64,000 nt of DNA from Streptomyces tauricus (GCF_014650955.1 NZ_BMVY01000040.1:1-64000), one strand, 5' to 3'. Counted from the stretch's first letter, positions 34,722 through 42,958 are shown. Made by a program: numbers and translations. Notes: generated by a model from the letters alone, not told the origin.

Positions 34722-35750
34722 ATGCGGGTCGGAGTACTGACCGGAGGCGGCGACTGCCCCGGGCTCAACGCCGTCATCCGGGGCATCGTCCGCAAGGGCG
34801 TGCAGGAGTACGGCTATGACTTCACCGGCTTCCGGGACGGCTGGAGGGGTCCGCTGGAAGGCGACTTCGTCCGGCTCGACATTCCCGCCGTGCGGGGCAT
34901 CCTGCCTCGCGGCGGCACCATCCTCGGCTCCTCGCGCACCAACCCCCTCAAGGCCGAGAACGGCATCCGCAGGATCAAGGAGAACCTCGCCAAGTGCGAG
35001 GTGGACGCCCTGATCGCGATCGGCGGCGAGGACACGTTGGGGGTCGCGGCGCGGCTCACCGACGAGTACGGGGTGCCGGTCGTCGGCGTCCCGAAGACCA
35101 TCGACAACGACCTGTCCGCCACCGACTACACCTTCGGCTTCGACACCGCCGTCGGGATCGCGACCGAGGCGATCGACCGGCTGCACACCACCGCCGAGTC
35201 GCACATGCGCGTACTGGTGTGCGAGGTGATGGGGCGGCACGCGGGCTGGATCGCGCTCCACTCGGGCCTCGCGGGCGGCGCGAACGTCATCCTCATCCCG
35301 GAACAGCGCTTCGACGTCGACCAGGTCTGTGCCTGGGTGACCTCGCGTTTCAAGGCCTCGTACGCGCCGATCGTGGTCGTGGCGGAGGGGGCGATGCCCA
35401 AGGACGGCGACATGGTTCTGAAGGACGGGTCGCTGGACTCCTTCGGGCATGTGCGGTTGTCGGGTGTGGGGGAGTGGTTGTCGAAGGAGATCGAGCGGCG
35501 TACGGGTAAGGAGGCGCGGACGACCGTGCTCGGGCATGTGCAGCGGGGTGGCACGCCGAGTGCGTTCGACCGGTGGCTGGCGACTCGGTTCGGGTTGCAC
35601 GCGATCGAGGCGGTGCGGGACGGGGACTTCGGCAAGATGGTCGCGCTCCAGGGGACGGACATCGTGCGCGTCCCGATCGCGGAGGCCACGGCCCGCCTGA
35701 AGACGGTGGATCCCCGCCTGTACGCGGAGGTCGGAGTCTTCTTCGGCTGA
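34722..35750 (+). CDS. pfkA: 6-phosphofructokinase, PPi-type signature
   Basis: A 342-residue group III phosphofructokinase. Catalytic motif PKTIDND and substrate motif MGRHAGWIAL are present. The nucleotide-site sequence is GGEDT with Asp104, and the motif Lys (Lys125, Gly124 in E. coli PfkA) is present. This Asp/Lys pair is known from pyrophosphate-dependent enzymes, whereas ATP enzymes usually have Gly at the first position. The phosphoryl donor is thus open. The start at 34722 follows AGGGA. Confidence 0.9.
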   Translation: MRVGVLTGGGDCPGLNAVIRGIVRKGVQEYGYDFTGFRDGWRGPLEGDFVRLDIPAVRGILPRGGTILGSSRTNPLKAENGIRRIKENLAKCEVDALIAIGGEDTLGVAARLTDEYGVPVVGVPKTIDNDLSATDYTFGFDTAVGIATEAIDRLHTTAESHMRVLVCEVMGRHAGWIALHSGLAGGANVILIPEQRFDVDQVCAWVTSRFKASYAPIVVVAEGAMPKDGDMVLKDGSLDSFGHVRLSGVGEWLSKEIERRTGKEARTTVLGHVQRGGTPSAFDRWLATRFGLHAIEAVRDGDFGKMVALQGTDIVRVPIAEATARLKTVDPRLYAEVGVFFG

Positions 35751-35819
35751 CTTCTCCTCGCCCCCGCCGCCCCTACCCTTCCCGTCACCGACTCGGGGGC
35801 GCTGCCGCCGAACCCCCGC

Positions 35820-35869
35820 TCCTCAAACGCCGGAGAGGCTAATCCTTCAGCCCGTCCGGCGTTTGAGGA
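35820..35869. terminator. Bidirectional terminator-like hairpin
   Basis: 15-base arms TCCTCAAACGCCGGA / TCCGGCGTTTGAGGA with a 20-base loop, flanked by CCCCC and GGGGG that extend the stem. It ends pfkA. Confidence 0.8.
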
Positions 35870-35998
35870 CAAGGGGGCGAGGGGGCGCAGCCCCCATGCG
35901 GGACGGGAACGGGTAGGGGCGGCGGGGGCGGGAATCGTCCAGGGTTCGTATATTCGGCGGGGTAAGCGGCAGACACCCCCAAACCCCCGGAGGGCCCC

Positions 35999-37009
35999 GT
36001 GGAGATCCTCGCCTTCGGCGTCCAGGCCGACGAGAAGCCCCTCCTCGAAGAGGCCTTCCGGGCAGAGGGACACCACGACGTCCGCTGCCTGGACGTCTTC
36101 CTCAACGAGGACACCGCCCCCATCGCCGCCGGCTACGAGACCGTCTCCACCAGCGTCAACTGCGAACTGAGCACGAGGGTCCTGCAAAAACTCACCACCG
36201 GCGGCACCCACCTGGTGGCCCAACGCTCCACCGGCTTCAACAACATCGACCTCCAGGTCGCCGAACGCCTCGGCATGACGGTCGCGCGGGTCTTGTCCTA
36301 CTCGCCGCACTCCGTCGCCGAGTTCGCCTGGACCCTCGCCATGGCCGTCAACCGCCGCATCGTCCGCGCCTCCAACCGCACGCGCGACTTCGACTTCCGC
36401 CTCGACGGGCTGATGGGCCGCGACCTGCACGGGCGTACCGCCGGCGTCCTCGGCACCGGCAGGATCGGCGAGGCGTTCACCCGGATCGCCCATGGCTTCG
36501 GCATGGATCTCCTCGGCTGGGACGCCGCCGAGAACCCCGCCTGCGTGGAACTGGGCATGAAGTACGTCACGAAGGAGCGGCTCCTCGCCGAGTCCGACCT
36601 CGTCAGCCTGCACGTACCGCTGCTGCCGGAGACCCAGCACCTGATCGACGCCGACGCCCTGCGCACGATGAAGGACGACGCGGTCCTGGTGAACTCCAGC
36701 CGCGGCGGCCTCATCGACAGCCGGGCCCTCGTCGCGGAACTGCGCGCCGGCCGCTTCACCGGCGTCGGCCTCGACGTGTACGAGGCCGAGGCAGGGCTCT
36801 TCTTCCTCGACAAGTCCCTCGAAGTGGTGGACGACGACACCCTGGCCCGCCTCGTCACGTTCCCGAACGTCGTCGTCACCTCCCATCAGGCGTACTACAC
36901 CGTGGACGCGGTCGGCCAGATCATCGAGACCACGGTGCGCAACGTCCTCGACTACCTGGCGGGCCGCCGCTCCGAGAACGTGCTGGTGCCCGCGCCGGCG
37001 CGCACCTGA
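35999..37009 (+). CDS. D-2-hydroxyacid dehydrogenase (D-lactate type)
   Basis: A 336-residue NAD-dependent dehydrogenase like D-lactate dehydrogenase LdhA. The Rossmann motif GVLGTGRIG, catalytic Arg in NSSRGGLID, Glu in YEAEAG and His in SHQAYYT are in order, and RSTGFNNIDL is typical of the LdhA branch. GGAGG precedes the GTG. The last 58 bases overlap the convergent TrpEG gene. The physiological substrate (lactate or another 2-keto acid) is inferred. Confidence 0.9.
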   Translation: MEILAFGVQADEKPLLEEAFRAEGHHDVRCLDVFLNEDTAPIAAGYETVSTSVNCELSTRVLQKLTTGGTHLVAQRSTGFNNIDLQVAERLGMTVARVLSYSPHSVAEFAWTLAMAVNRRIVRASNRTRDFDFRLDGLMGRDLHGRTAGVLGTGRIGEAFTRIAHGFGMDLLGWDAAENPACVELGMKYVTKERLLAESDLVSLHVPLLPETQHLIDADALRTMKDDAVLVNSSRGGLIDSRALVAELRAGRFTGVGLDVYEAEAGLFFLDKSLEVVDDDTLARLVTFPNVVVTSHQAYYTVDAVGQIIETTVRNVLDYLAGRRSENVLVPAPART

Positions 37010-38838
37010 ACCAGTAGGTCCCGTACGACGTCCGTGCCGCGCAGGGTCAGCACCGACTCGGGGTGGAACTGCACACCGGCGAAGCCCGGCCCGCGCAGCG
37101 CGTGCACCTCCTGGCCCTGGCTCCGGGCGACCTCCAGGCCGTGGGCCGCCAGCTCCAGCGCGGCCTCGTCGTCGCAGCGCGCCACGAAGCTGTTGTAGAA
37201 ACCGACGGTCTCGGTCCGCCCGAACAGATCGATGTCCGTCTGAGCGCCCTGGTACGGGATCTCCTTGCGCACGATCTCCAGGCCCAGCTCCGCCGCGATC
37301 AGTTCGTGGCCCAGGCACACACCCAGGACGCCGTACCGGTGCCCGCGCAGCACCTCGGCGGTGAGGCCGCGCAGGAACGCCATCTTCGGGTCCGTCAGGT
37401 CGGACGGGTCGCCGGGGCCGGGGCCCAGCACCAGCGGGCCGTCGTGTGCGAGCACCGCTTCCCGCAGCCCCGCCTCGTCGTACCGCCGTACGGTCACCGC
37501 GAGACCGGACGAGCGCAGCAGATGCGCGAGCATCGCCGTGAAGGTGTCCTCCCCGTCCACGACGAGCGCGTGGCCCGACAGCTCGGTGGACGGCTCCTGC
37601 ATCCGCAGCCAGAACGGCGCCAGCGAGGCCCGCCGCCCGTCGAGCGCGGCCCGTACCCGCGGATCGTCCGCGAGGTTCGCTCGCGCCTCGTCCCCGCCCG
37701 GCCGCCCGGGGCGTACGCCGAGAGCGGCCAGTACGCCCGCGGCCTTCGCGTGGGTCTCCGCGACCTCGCCCGCCGGGTCCGACCCGCGGACGAGCGTCGC
37801 GCCCACCGGTACCCGCAGCCGTCCGCCGCCGTCGATGTCGGCGGTCCGGATGAGGATGGGGGAGTCGAGGGTCTGGGCGCCGCCGGAGTCGCGCCCGATG
37901 AGGGCGAGGGCTCCCGCGTAGTAGCCGCGTCCGCCGACCTCGTGCCGTTCGATCACCCGGCAGGCGTTCTGCACCGGCGACCCGGTGACGGTCGCGGCGA
38001 ACATGGTCTCCTTGAGCACCTCGCGCACGTCCAGCGACGACCTGCCCCGCAGCTCGTACTCGGTGTGTGCGAGATGCGCCATCTCCTTGAGCCGCGGCCC
38101 GATCACGACGCCGCCCATGTCGCCGACCGTGCACATCATCTTGAGTTCCTCGTCGACGACCATGGAGAGCTCCTCGATCTCCTTGCCGTCGGACAGGAAC
38201 TCCAGCAGGTTCTCCGGGGTCGGCCCCTCGGCGGGATAGCGGTACGTCCCGCTGATCGGGTTCATCACGACGGTCCCGCCGGACATCCGCACATGCACCT
38301 CGGGGCTCGCCCCGACCAGCGTCCGCTCCCCGGTGTGGACCACGAACGTCCAGTACGCGCCCCGCTCGCCCACCAGCAGCCGCCGGAAGAGCGCCAGCGC
38401 GTCGGCCCGGCCGAACCCGGGGATCTCACCCTCGTACGTCCGCCGGATGACGAAGTTCGCGCCCTCGCCCCGCCCGATCTCCTCGCGCAGCACCCGCCCG
38501 ACGATCCGCGCGTACTCCTCGTCCGCGACGTCGAAGCCGCCGTCCTCGACGCGTACGTCGTGCGCGGGCAGCTCCGCCAGCACCTGCTCCAGCGAGAACG
38601 CGTACGACTCCTCGGGGGTCAGTACCGACAGGGGAGTGCCGTCGTCGTGGACGTCGAAGCCGCGCTCGCGGATCTGGCGGTACGGGACGAGGGCGAGCCC
38701 CTCGGGGATGTCGGCCAGCCGCTCGTACCCGGTGACCGGGCCGAGCAGCAGCTCGACCGTGTCGTGATCGTGGCCCGGAGTGCGGCGGCGCAGCAGGGCG
38801 AACGGTCGGGGATCGTCCAGCAGATCGAGCAGGTTCAT
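36952..38838 (-). CDS. trpE: Anthranilate synthase, fused TrpE-TrpG
   Basis: A 628-residue fusion. Residues 1-400 are the chorismate-binding component I (GSPVQNACRVIERHE, GGRGYYAGALALIG). Residues 430-628 are the glutamine amidotransferase (LGPGPGDP, catalytic Cys in GVCLGHE, His in FHPES). It makes anthranilate from chorismate and glutamine. The domain order resembles PhzE-like fusions, but the trp attenuator upstream points to primary tryptophan synthesis. The start at 38838 follows AGAAGGAAC. No phenazine genes are near. Confidence 0.93.
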   Translation of the reverse strand: MNLLDLLDDPRPFALLRRRTPGHDHDTVELLLGPVTGYERLADIPEGLALVPYRQIRERGFDVHDDGTPLSVLTPEESYAFSLEQVLAELPAHDVRVEDGGFDVADEEYARIVGRVLREEIGRGEGANFVIRRTYEGEIPGFGRADALALFRRLLVGERGAYWTFVVHTGERTLVGASPEVHVRMSGGTVVMNPISGTYRYPAEGPTPENLLEFLSDGKEIEELSMVVDEELKMMCTVGDMGGVVIGPRLKEMAHLAHTEYELRGRSSLDVREVLKETMFAATVTGSPVQNACRVIERHEVGGRGYYAGALALIGRDSGGAQTLDSPILIRTADIDGGGRLRVPVGATLVRGSDPAGEVAETHAKAAGVLAALGVRPGRPGGDEARANLADDPRVRAALDGRRASLAPFWLRMQEPSTELSGHALVVDGEDTFTAMLAHLLRSSGLAVTVRRYDEAGLREAVLAHDGPLVLGPGPGDPSDLTDPKMAFLRGLTAEVLRGHRYGVLGVCLGHELIAAELGLEIVRKEIPYQGAQTDIDLFGRTETVGFYNSFVARCDDEAALELAAHGLEVARSQGQEVHALRGPGFAGVQFHPESVLTLRGTDVVRDLLVQVRAGAGTSTFSERRPAR

Positions 38839-38907
38839 GGGTCCGTGTTCCTTCTCGGCGTCTCTAGGGAGAGAGGTGGAGAGGGACGGGCCCGGTCGCG
38901 AAAACAC

Positions 38908-38934
38908 CGAAGGCCGCCCCTCGGGCGGCCTTCG
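38908..38934 (-). terminator. trp attenuator terminator
   Basis: 12-bp stem CGAAGGCCGCCC / GGGCGGCCTTCG, 3-base loop, read on the minus strand and followed by GTGTTTT. The leader sequence GGCGGCC (38962-38968, minus) is complementary to GGCCGCC of the stem (38924-38930) and can form the antiterminator. Confidence 0.85.
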
Positions 38935-38955
38935 CGAAGTCTTGCGTACGCGCAG

Positions 38956-39018
38956 TCAGTGGGCCGCCGGATGAGCGGTCCACCACCAGTTCTGGTTCTG
39001 GGTCGAGTGCGCGAACAT
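38956..39018 (-). CDS. trpL: Trp leader peptide
   Basis: A 20-codon peptide on the minus strand with three consecutive Trp codons (residues 11-13) after a Gln/Asn stretch. It ends 22 bases before the attenuator stem and precedes the TrpEG gene. When charged tRNA-Trp is scarce, the ribosome would stall at the Trp codons, freeing the leader segment that pairs with the terminator arm. This fits the trpL arrangement known in Streptomyces. Confidence 0.9.
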   Translation of the reverse strand: MFAHSTQNQNWWWTAHPAAH

Positions 39019-39145
39019 GCGCCGCACCCTACCCCACACCGCCCCCGCGGCGGATGCCGCGCACGGTGGCCGGTTCGCGGCGCTTCGATCGAGCGCGATC
39101 CGTCTCAATTGATGAGCATGTGGCGGGATGCCCGACACGACCCCG

Positions 39146-39151
39146 TAATGT
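39146..39151 (+). promoter_or_regulatory. -10 element for a leaderless start
   Basis: TAATGT, seven bases before GTG 39159, no ribosome binding site. Confidence 0.65.
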
Positions 39152-39158
39152 TGACGCC

Positions 39159-40511
39159 GTGACCGTGAACGCTAAGTCCAGCGCGAGCGCTGGCAACACC
39201 TGGCGAGACCTTCCCGCGGCGCAGCAGCCCGAGTACCCCGATGCCAAGGCTCTGCGCGAAGTGATCGCGGACCTCGAGTCGTATCCGCCGCTCGTCTTCG
39301 CCGGCGAGTGCGACCAGCTGCGCGCCCGGCTGGGAGCAGTCGCCAAGGGCGAGGCGTTCCTTCTCCAGGGCGGCGACTGCGCCGAGGCCTTCGACGCCGT
39401 GTCAGCCGACCACATCCGCAACAAGCTCAAGACCCTGCTCCAGATGGGTGCCGTTCTCACGTACGCGGCGTCCGTGCCGGTCGTGAAGGTCGGCCGGATC
39501 GCCGGCCAGTACTCGAAGCCGCGCTCCAAGAACACCGAGACCCGCGACGGCGTGACCCTGCCGACGTACCGCGGCGACTCGGTCAACGGCTTCGACTTCA
39601 ACGAGAAGGCCCGGATCCCGGACCCCGAGCGCCTGAAGCGGATGTACAACGCCTCCGCCTCCACGCTCAACCTGGTCCGCGCCTTCACCACCGGCGGGTA
39701 CGCCGACCTGCGCCAGGTGCACGCCTGGAACCAGGACTTCGTACGGACCTCGCCGTCCGGCCAGCGCTACGAGCAGCTGGCGCGCGAGATCGACCAGGCG
39801 CTGCACTTCATGAACGCCTGCGGGGCCGACCCCGAGGAGTTCAAGACCGTCGAGTTCTACGCCTCCCACGAGGCGCTGCTCCTCGACTACGAGTCGGCGC
39901 TGACCAGGGTCGACTCCCGCACCGGGCACCTGTACGACGTCTCCGGGCACATGGTGTGGATCGGTGAGCGCACCCGGCAGCTGGACGGCGCGCACATCGA
40001 GTTCGCCTCGAAGATCCGCAACCCGATCGGGATCAAGCTGGGCCCGACGACCACGGCCGAGGACGCGCTGCAGTACATCGAGCGGCTCGACCCGGACCGC
40101 GAGCCGGGCCGGCTGACCTTCATCGTCCGGATGGGCGCCGACAAGGTCCGCGACAAACTGCCCGAGCTGGTCGAGAAGGTCACCGCCTCGGGCGCGACCG
40201 TCGCCTGGATCACCGACCCGATGCACGGCAACACCTACGAGGCGGCCTCCGGCCACAAGACCCGCCGCTTCGACGACGTGCTCGACGAGGTCAAGGGCTT
40301 CTTCGAGGTCCACAAGGGCCTCGGCACCCATCCGGGCGGTATCCACGTGGAGCTCACCGGTGACGACGTCACCGAGTGCGTGGGCGGCGGCGACGAGATC
40401 TTCGTCGACGACCTGCACCAGCGCTACGAGACAGCCTGTGACCCCCGGCTGAACCGCAGCCAGTCGCTTGACCTGGCGTTTCTGGTGGCGGAGATGTACC
40501 GGGACCAGTAG
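39159..40511 (+). CDS. aroH: 3-deoxy-7-phosphoheptulonate synthase, class II
   Basis: The first enzyme of the shikimate pathway, condensing phosphoenolpyruvate with erythrose 4-phosphate. The 450-residue protein has the class II (plant/AroA_II) motifs: FAGECDQLR, GGDCAEAF, YRGDSVNGF, WIGERTRQLDGAHIEF, IGIKLGP, WITDPMHGNT and THPGGIHVELTG. The GTG at 39159 has no ribosome binding site but a -10 seven bases upstream. It is divergent from the trpL-TrpEG operon, so one control region serves two steps toward tryptophan. Confidence 0.95.
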   Translation: MTVNAKSSASAGNTWRDLPAAQQPEYPDAKALREVIADLESYPPLVFAGECDQLRARLGAVAKGEAFLLQGGDCAEAFDAVSADHIRNKLKTLLQMGAVLTYAASVPVVKVGRIAGQYSKPRSKNTETRDGVTLPTYRGDSVNGFDFNEKARIPDPERLKRMYNASASTLNLVRAFTTGGYADLRQVHAWNQDFVRTSPSGQRYEQLAREIDQALHFMNACGADPEEFKTVEFYASHEALLLDYESALTRVDSRTGHLYDVSGHMVWIGERTRQLDGAHIEFASKIRNPIGIKLGPTTTAEDALQYIERLDPDREPGRLTFIVRMGADKVRDKLPELVEKVTASGATVAWITDPMHGNTYEAASGHKTRRFDDVLDEVKGFFEVHKGLGTHPGGIHVELTGDDVTECVGGGDEIFVDDLHQRYETACDPRLNRSQSLDLAFLVAEMYRDQ

Positions 40512-40566
40512 TGGGCCGGTAGCGGTTCCGGTGGTCACCGGGGCGCGGGAGGCACGTGAGCGGCAT

Positions 40567-40614
40567 GTGCGGTGGGGCGCGGATCACATACGATCCGCGC
40601 CCCACCGCACTTTT
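40567..40614 (+). terminator. Strong intrinsic terminator after the DAHP synthase gene
   Basis: Perfect 19-bp stem between 40567-40585 and 40592-40610 (arms begin GTGCGGTGGGGC and end GCCCCACCGCAC), 6-base loop, then TTTT. Confidence 0.95.
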
Positions 40615-40633
40615 GCGGCTCAGACTCGACGGG

Positions 40634-40652
40634 TAAGGTTAGGTTAGCCTCA
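40634..40652. promoter_or_regulatory. DmdR/DtxR-type iron box
   Basis: TAAGGTTAGGTTAGCCTCA matches 15 of 19 bases of the TTAGGTTAGGCTAACCTAA consensus and lies 53 bases before the bfd start. Confidence 0.75.
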
Positions 40653-40704
40653 CCGATCTTCGGGACGGCACGACCTATCGAATCCCGTCGGGAGGTGGAA
40701 CCGC

Positions 40705-40950
40705 GTGTTCGTCTGCAACTGCTTCGGAGTGACCGAGGCACAGGTGAAGAAGCACGCGGCGGACGGTGCCTGCACCCCCCGGCAGATAGCGTCCGCCTGC
40801 AAGGCGGGCACCGACTGCGGATCCTGCGTCCGGCGCATCCAGGCGCTGCTGGGCCGGGGCGCCGTCCCCGGCCGTGCGTCGGCGGATCAGGGCATCCCCG
40901 CCCTCGCGGAGGCGCGGCGCCGGGAGGAGCGGCTGGACGAGGCGGCCTGA
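40705..40950 (+). CDS. bfd: Bacterioferritin-associated ferredoxin
   Basis: An 81-residue 2Fe-2S protein of the Bfd type: MFVCNCFGVTE with two Cys and CGSCVRRI with the other two (CxC...CxxC). It supplies electrons to release iron from bacterioferritin. The iron box upstream predicts induction under iron limitation. The GTG at 40705 follows GGAGGTGG. A charged C-terminal tail is extra. It is convergent with bfr, 22 bases apart. Confidence 0.93.
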   Translation: MFVCNCFGVTEAQVKKHAADGACTPRQIASACKAGTDCGSCVRRIQALLGRGAVPGRASADQGIPALAEARRREERLDEAA

Positions 40951-40971
40951 GGCCTGCCTGGCCTGCCTGCC

Positions 40972-41451
40972 CTAGCTCTCCGGCTGCTCGATGAGCTGCG
41001 CGATGTAGAGCGCCTCGCCGAGCTTCTCCACCAGCTCCAGCTGGGTGTCCAGATAGTCGATGTGGTGCTCCTCGTCCGCGAGGATCGACTCGAAGATGTT
41101 CGCGGACGTGACGTCGCCCTTGGCCCGCATCACGTCGATACCGCGCCGGAGGCGGTCGATCGCCTCGACCTCGACCTGGCGGTCTGCCTGGAACATCTCG
41201 GTGACCGTCTGTCCGACCCGGACGTGGAAGAGCCGCTGATAGTTCGGCAGGCCGTCAAGGAAGAGGATGCGGTCGGTCAGCAGTTCGGCGTGCTTCATCT
41301 CGTCGAACGACTCGGAGCGCGTGTACTTCGCCAGCTTCGTCCAGCCGAAGTTCTCCTGCATCTTCGCGTGCAGGAAGTACTGGTTGATCGCGGTGAGCTC
41401 GGCGGTCAGCTGCTCGTTGAGGAATTCGAGAACCTCGGGGTCGCCCTGCAT
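40972..41451 (-). CDS. bfr: Bacterioferritin
   Basis: A 159-residue heme ferritin subunit forming 24-mer iron stores. The ferroxidase ligands Glu18, Glu51, His54, and Glu/His in ILADEEHHIDYL are present, and Met52 is the usual heme ligand between paired subunits. The start at 41451 (MQGDPEVLEF) is preferred over an upstream ATG that would add 18 non-conserved residues. It is convergent with bfd. Its upstream region holds AGTAAGT repeats. Confidence 0.95.
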   Translation of the reverse strand: MQGDPEVLEFLNEQLTAELTAINQYFLHAKMQENFGWTKLAKYTRSESFDEMKHAELLTDRILFLDGLPNYQRLFHVRVGQTVTEMFQADRQVEVEAIDRLRRGIDVMRAKGDVTSANIFESILADEEHHIDYLDTQLELVEKLGEALYIAQLIEQPES

Positions 41452-41523
41452 CGCGAAGGCTCCTTCCAGGCGGGGGAACTGGTGGGTTGCGCCGCATGAT
41501 TGCACCGGTGTTGAAGATCGTCC

Positions 41524-41549
41524 AGTAAGTGCATGCTTAGTAAGTAAGT
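41524..41549. repeat. AGTAAGT repeats in the bfr / oxidoreductase control region
   Basis: AGTAAGT at 41524, 41539 and 41543, with GCTTAGT at 41535 and again at about 41554. It is an AT-rich island between divergent genes. It may be a regulator site, but no consensus is recognised. Confidence 0.4.
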
Positions 41550-41634
41550 ACAGGCTTAGTCCGACTTGTCGTGGTTGGCCGGGAGGGTACGGACCTGGTC
41601 ATGTCCACCTTCCCCGGTCTGTCAGGATGGAGTC

Positions 41635-42267
41635 ATGGGTCAGCCGGTGGGTCGTGAATCTGGAGAAGCAGGGCAGTCGGAGCTTCCGCCGGGGCAGCGA
41701 CTGCAGCGGGGCTGGCCGGTCACGCACTACGGGCCCGTACCCAAGTTCCGCCCCGAGCGCTGGGAATTCAGGATCTTCGGCGCCACCGCCGACGGCGAGA
41801 AGTACCGCTGGACCCACGACGAGTTCACCGCACTGCCGTACGCGACGGTCGTGGCCGATCTGCACTGCGTCACCAAGTTCAGCATGGTCGGTGCGGAGTG
41901 GGGTGGTGTGCCGACCCGGACGATCCTGGAGATCGCCCCGCCGGCGCCCGCCGTCACCCATGTCATGGTCTGGGCGGAGTACGGCTTCAGTTCGAATCTG
42001 CGCCTGGAGGACTTCGCGTCCGAGCGCTCGATCTTCGCCACCCACAAGGACGGTGAACTGCTCACCGCCGAGCACGGTTTCCCGCTGCGTCTCGTCGTCC
42101 CGCAGCTGTACGCCTGGAAGGGCCCCAAGTGGGTCCGCGGCGTGGAGTACATGACCGCCGACCGCCGCGGCTTCTGGGAGGAGCGCGGCTACCACAACGT
42201 GGGCGATCCCTGGCGTGAGCAGCGCTACTCCTACCAGGAGGAGCCCGGGGACGGCCCCGAGCTCTGA
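41635..42267 (+). CDS. Sulfite-oxidase-like molybdopterin oxidoreductase
   Basis: A 210-residue protein with the oxidoreductase molybdopterin-binding domain. The Mo-coordinating Cys lies in DLHCVTKFSM, and PQLYAWKGPKWVRGVEYM follows near the C-terminus. It is shorter than true sulfite oxidases and lacks a heme domain, as in YedY/MsrP-like proteins. It has no signal peptide, so it is cytoplasmic. The ATG at 41635 is six bases from CAGGAT, which may be a -10. The substrate is unknown. Confidence 0.87.
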   Translation: MGQPVGRESGEAGQSELPPGQRLQRGWPVTHYGPVPKFRPERWEFRIFGATADGEKYRWTHDEFTALPYATVVADLHCVTKFSMVGAEWGGVPTRTILEIAPPAPAVTHVMVWAEYGFSSNLRLEDFASERSIFATHKDGELLTAEHGFPLRLVVPQLYAWKGPKWVRGVEYMTADRRGFWEERGYHNVGDPWREQRYSYQEEPGDGPEL

Positions 42268-42315
42268 CGGTCCCCGGTCCCGCCGTCTCTCCTGGTCGGT
42301 GGTGGTACTGCCTGG

Positions 42316-42774
42316 TCAGTGGTGGTACTGGTGCACCACGGCGTGGCCCTTGCCGCGACCGATCATCCACTTGTTGACCGGCGTCGTGACCACGAACGCG
42401 GCGGCCAGCGCGATCGCCAGCACCCACCAGAACAGCGGATCCCCGAGCCCGGTGTCCATCGCGCCCGGCCAGAGGGCGATCACGCCGTTGTCGATCAGCT
42501 CCATCACGGCGATGGAGAGCGTGTCCGCGGCGAGCGCGACCCGGATCGCGGACCTGAGGTCGACGCCCGCCTTCAGGACGCCGCGCAGGGTGAGCGCGTA
42601 ACCGAAGAAGAAGGCCAGGGCGATCGCCAGGAGAAGCGTCGGCACGGAGTCCCAGCCGAGCGCGGTGCCGATCACCATGCCGAGCACCTCGCCGATGGCG
42701 CACCCGGTGAGGCAGTGCAGGGTGGCGCGGACGGCCGTGGACCAGCTCGCGTGCGGGTGTCCGTCGTGCTGCAT
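42316..42774 (-). CDS. DUF4396 membrane protein, His-rich ends
   Basis: A 152-residue protein with four hydrophobic helices, matching DUF4396. Both ends are rich in histidine (MQHDGHPH and VVHQYHH), and HCLTGC lies at the first helix, so metal binding is possible. The start at 42774 has GGAGG five bases upstream. A CsoR-like palindrome adjoins its -10 (TATGGT, 42835-42830), which suggests metal-induced expression, most likely copper. DUF4396 has no established role. Confidence 0.82.
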   Translation of the reverse strand: MQHDGHPHASWSTAVRATLHCLTGCAIGEVLGMVIGTALGWDSVPTLLLAIALAFFFGYALTLRGVLKAGVDLRSAIRVALAADTLSIAVMELIDNGVIALWPGAMDTGLGDPLFWWVLAIALAAAFVVTTPVNKWMIGRGKGHAVVHQYHH

Positions 42775-42834
42775 CAGAACCTCCGGCATCGGTGAACGAC
42801 GGTTCCTGTCTCAGGGTTCGAACAGTCCGACCAT

Positions 42835-42851
42835 ATACCCCCTGGGGGTAT
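42835..42851. promoter_or_regulatory. CsoR-like operator before the DUF4396 gene
   Basis: ATACCCCCTGGGGGTAT: 8-base arms and a single central T, the G-tract palindrome seen at CsoR/RcnR-family operators. It lies directly upstream of, and shares one base with, the minus-strand -10 TATGGT. Confidence 0.75.
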
Positions 42852-42876
42852 CCATTCAAGGCGCTCGACCCGCTGT

Positions 42877-42925
42877 GGGTGCCGGGTGTCGGGTGCCGGG
42901 TGCCAGGTGTCGCGTACCGGGTGCA
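42877..42925. repeat. Heptamer tandem repeat GGGTGYC
   Basis: Seven units (GGGTGCC, GGGTGTC, GGGTGCC, GGGTGCC, AGGTGTC, GCGTACC, GGGTGCA), then two CAGTCGTG units. It lies between the stop of nfo and the CsoR-like site. Confidence 0.85.
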
Positions 42926-42958
42926 GTCGTGCAGTCGTGCCGGGCGGCTTGTGTCTTC

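Noticed and set aside
36952..38838. Phenazine synthesis gene phzE
   Set aside because: The fused architecture is similar, but there are no other phz genes and a trp attenuator controls it.
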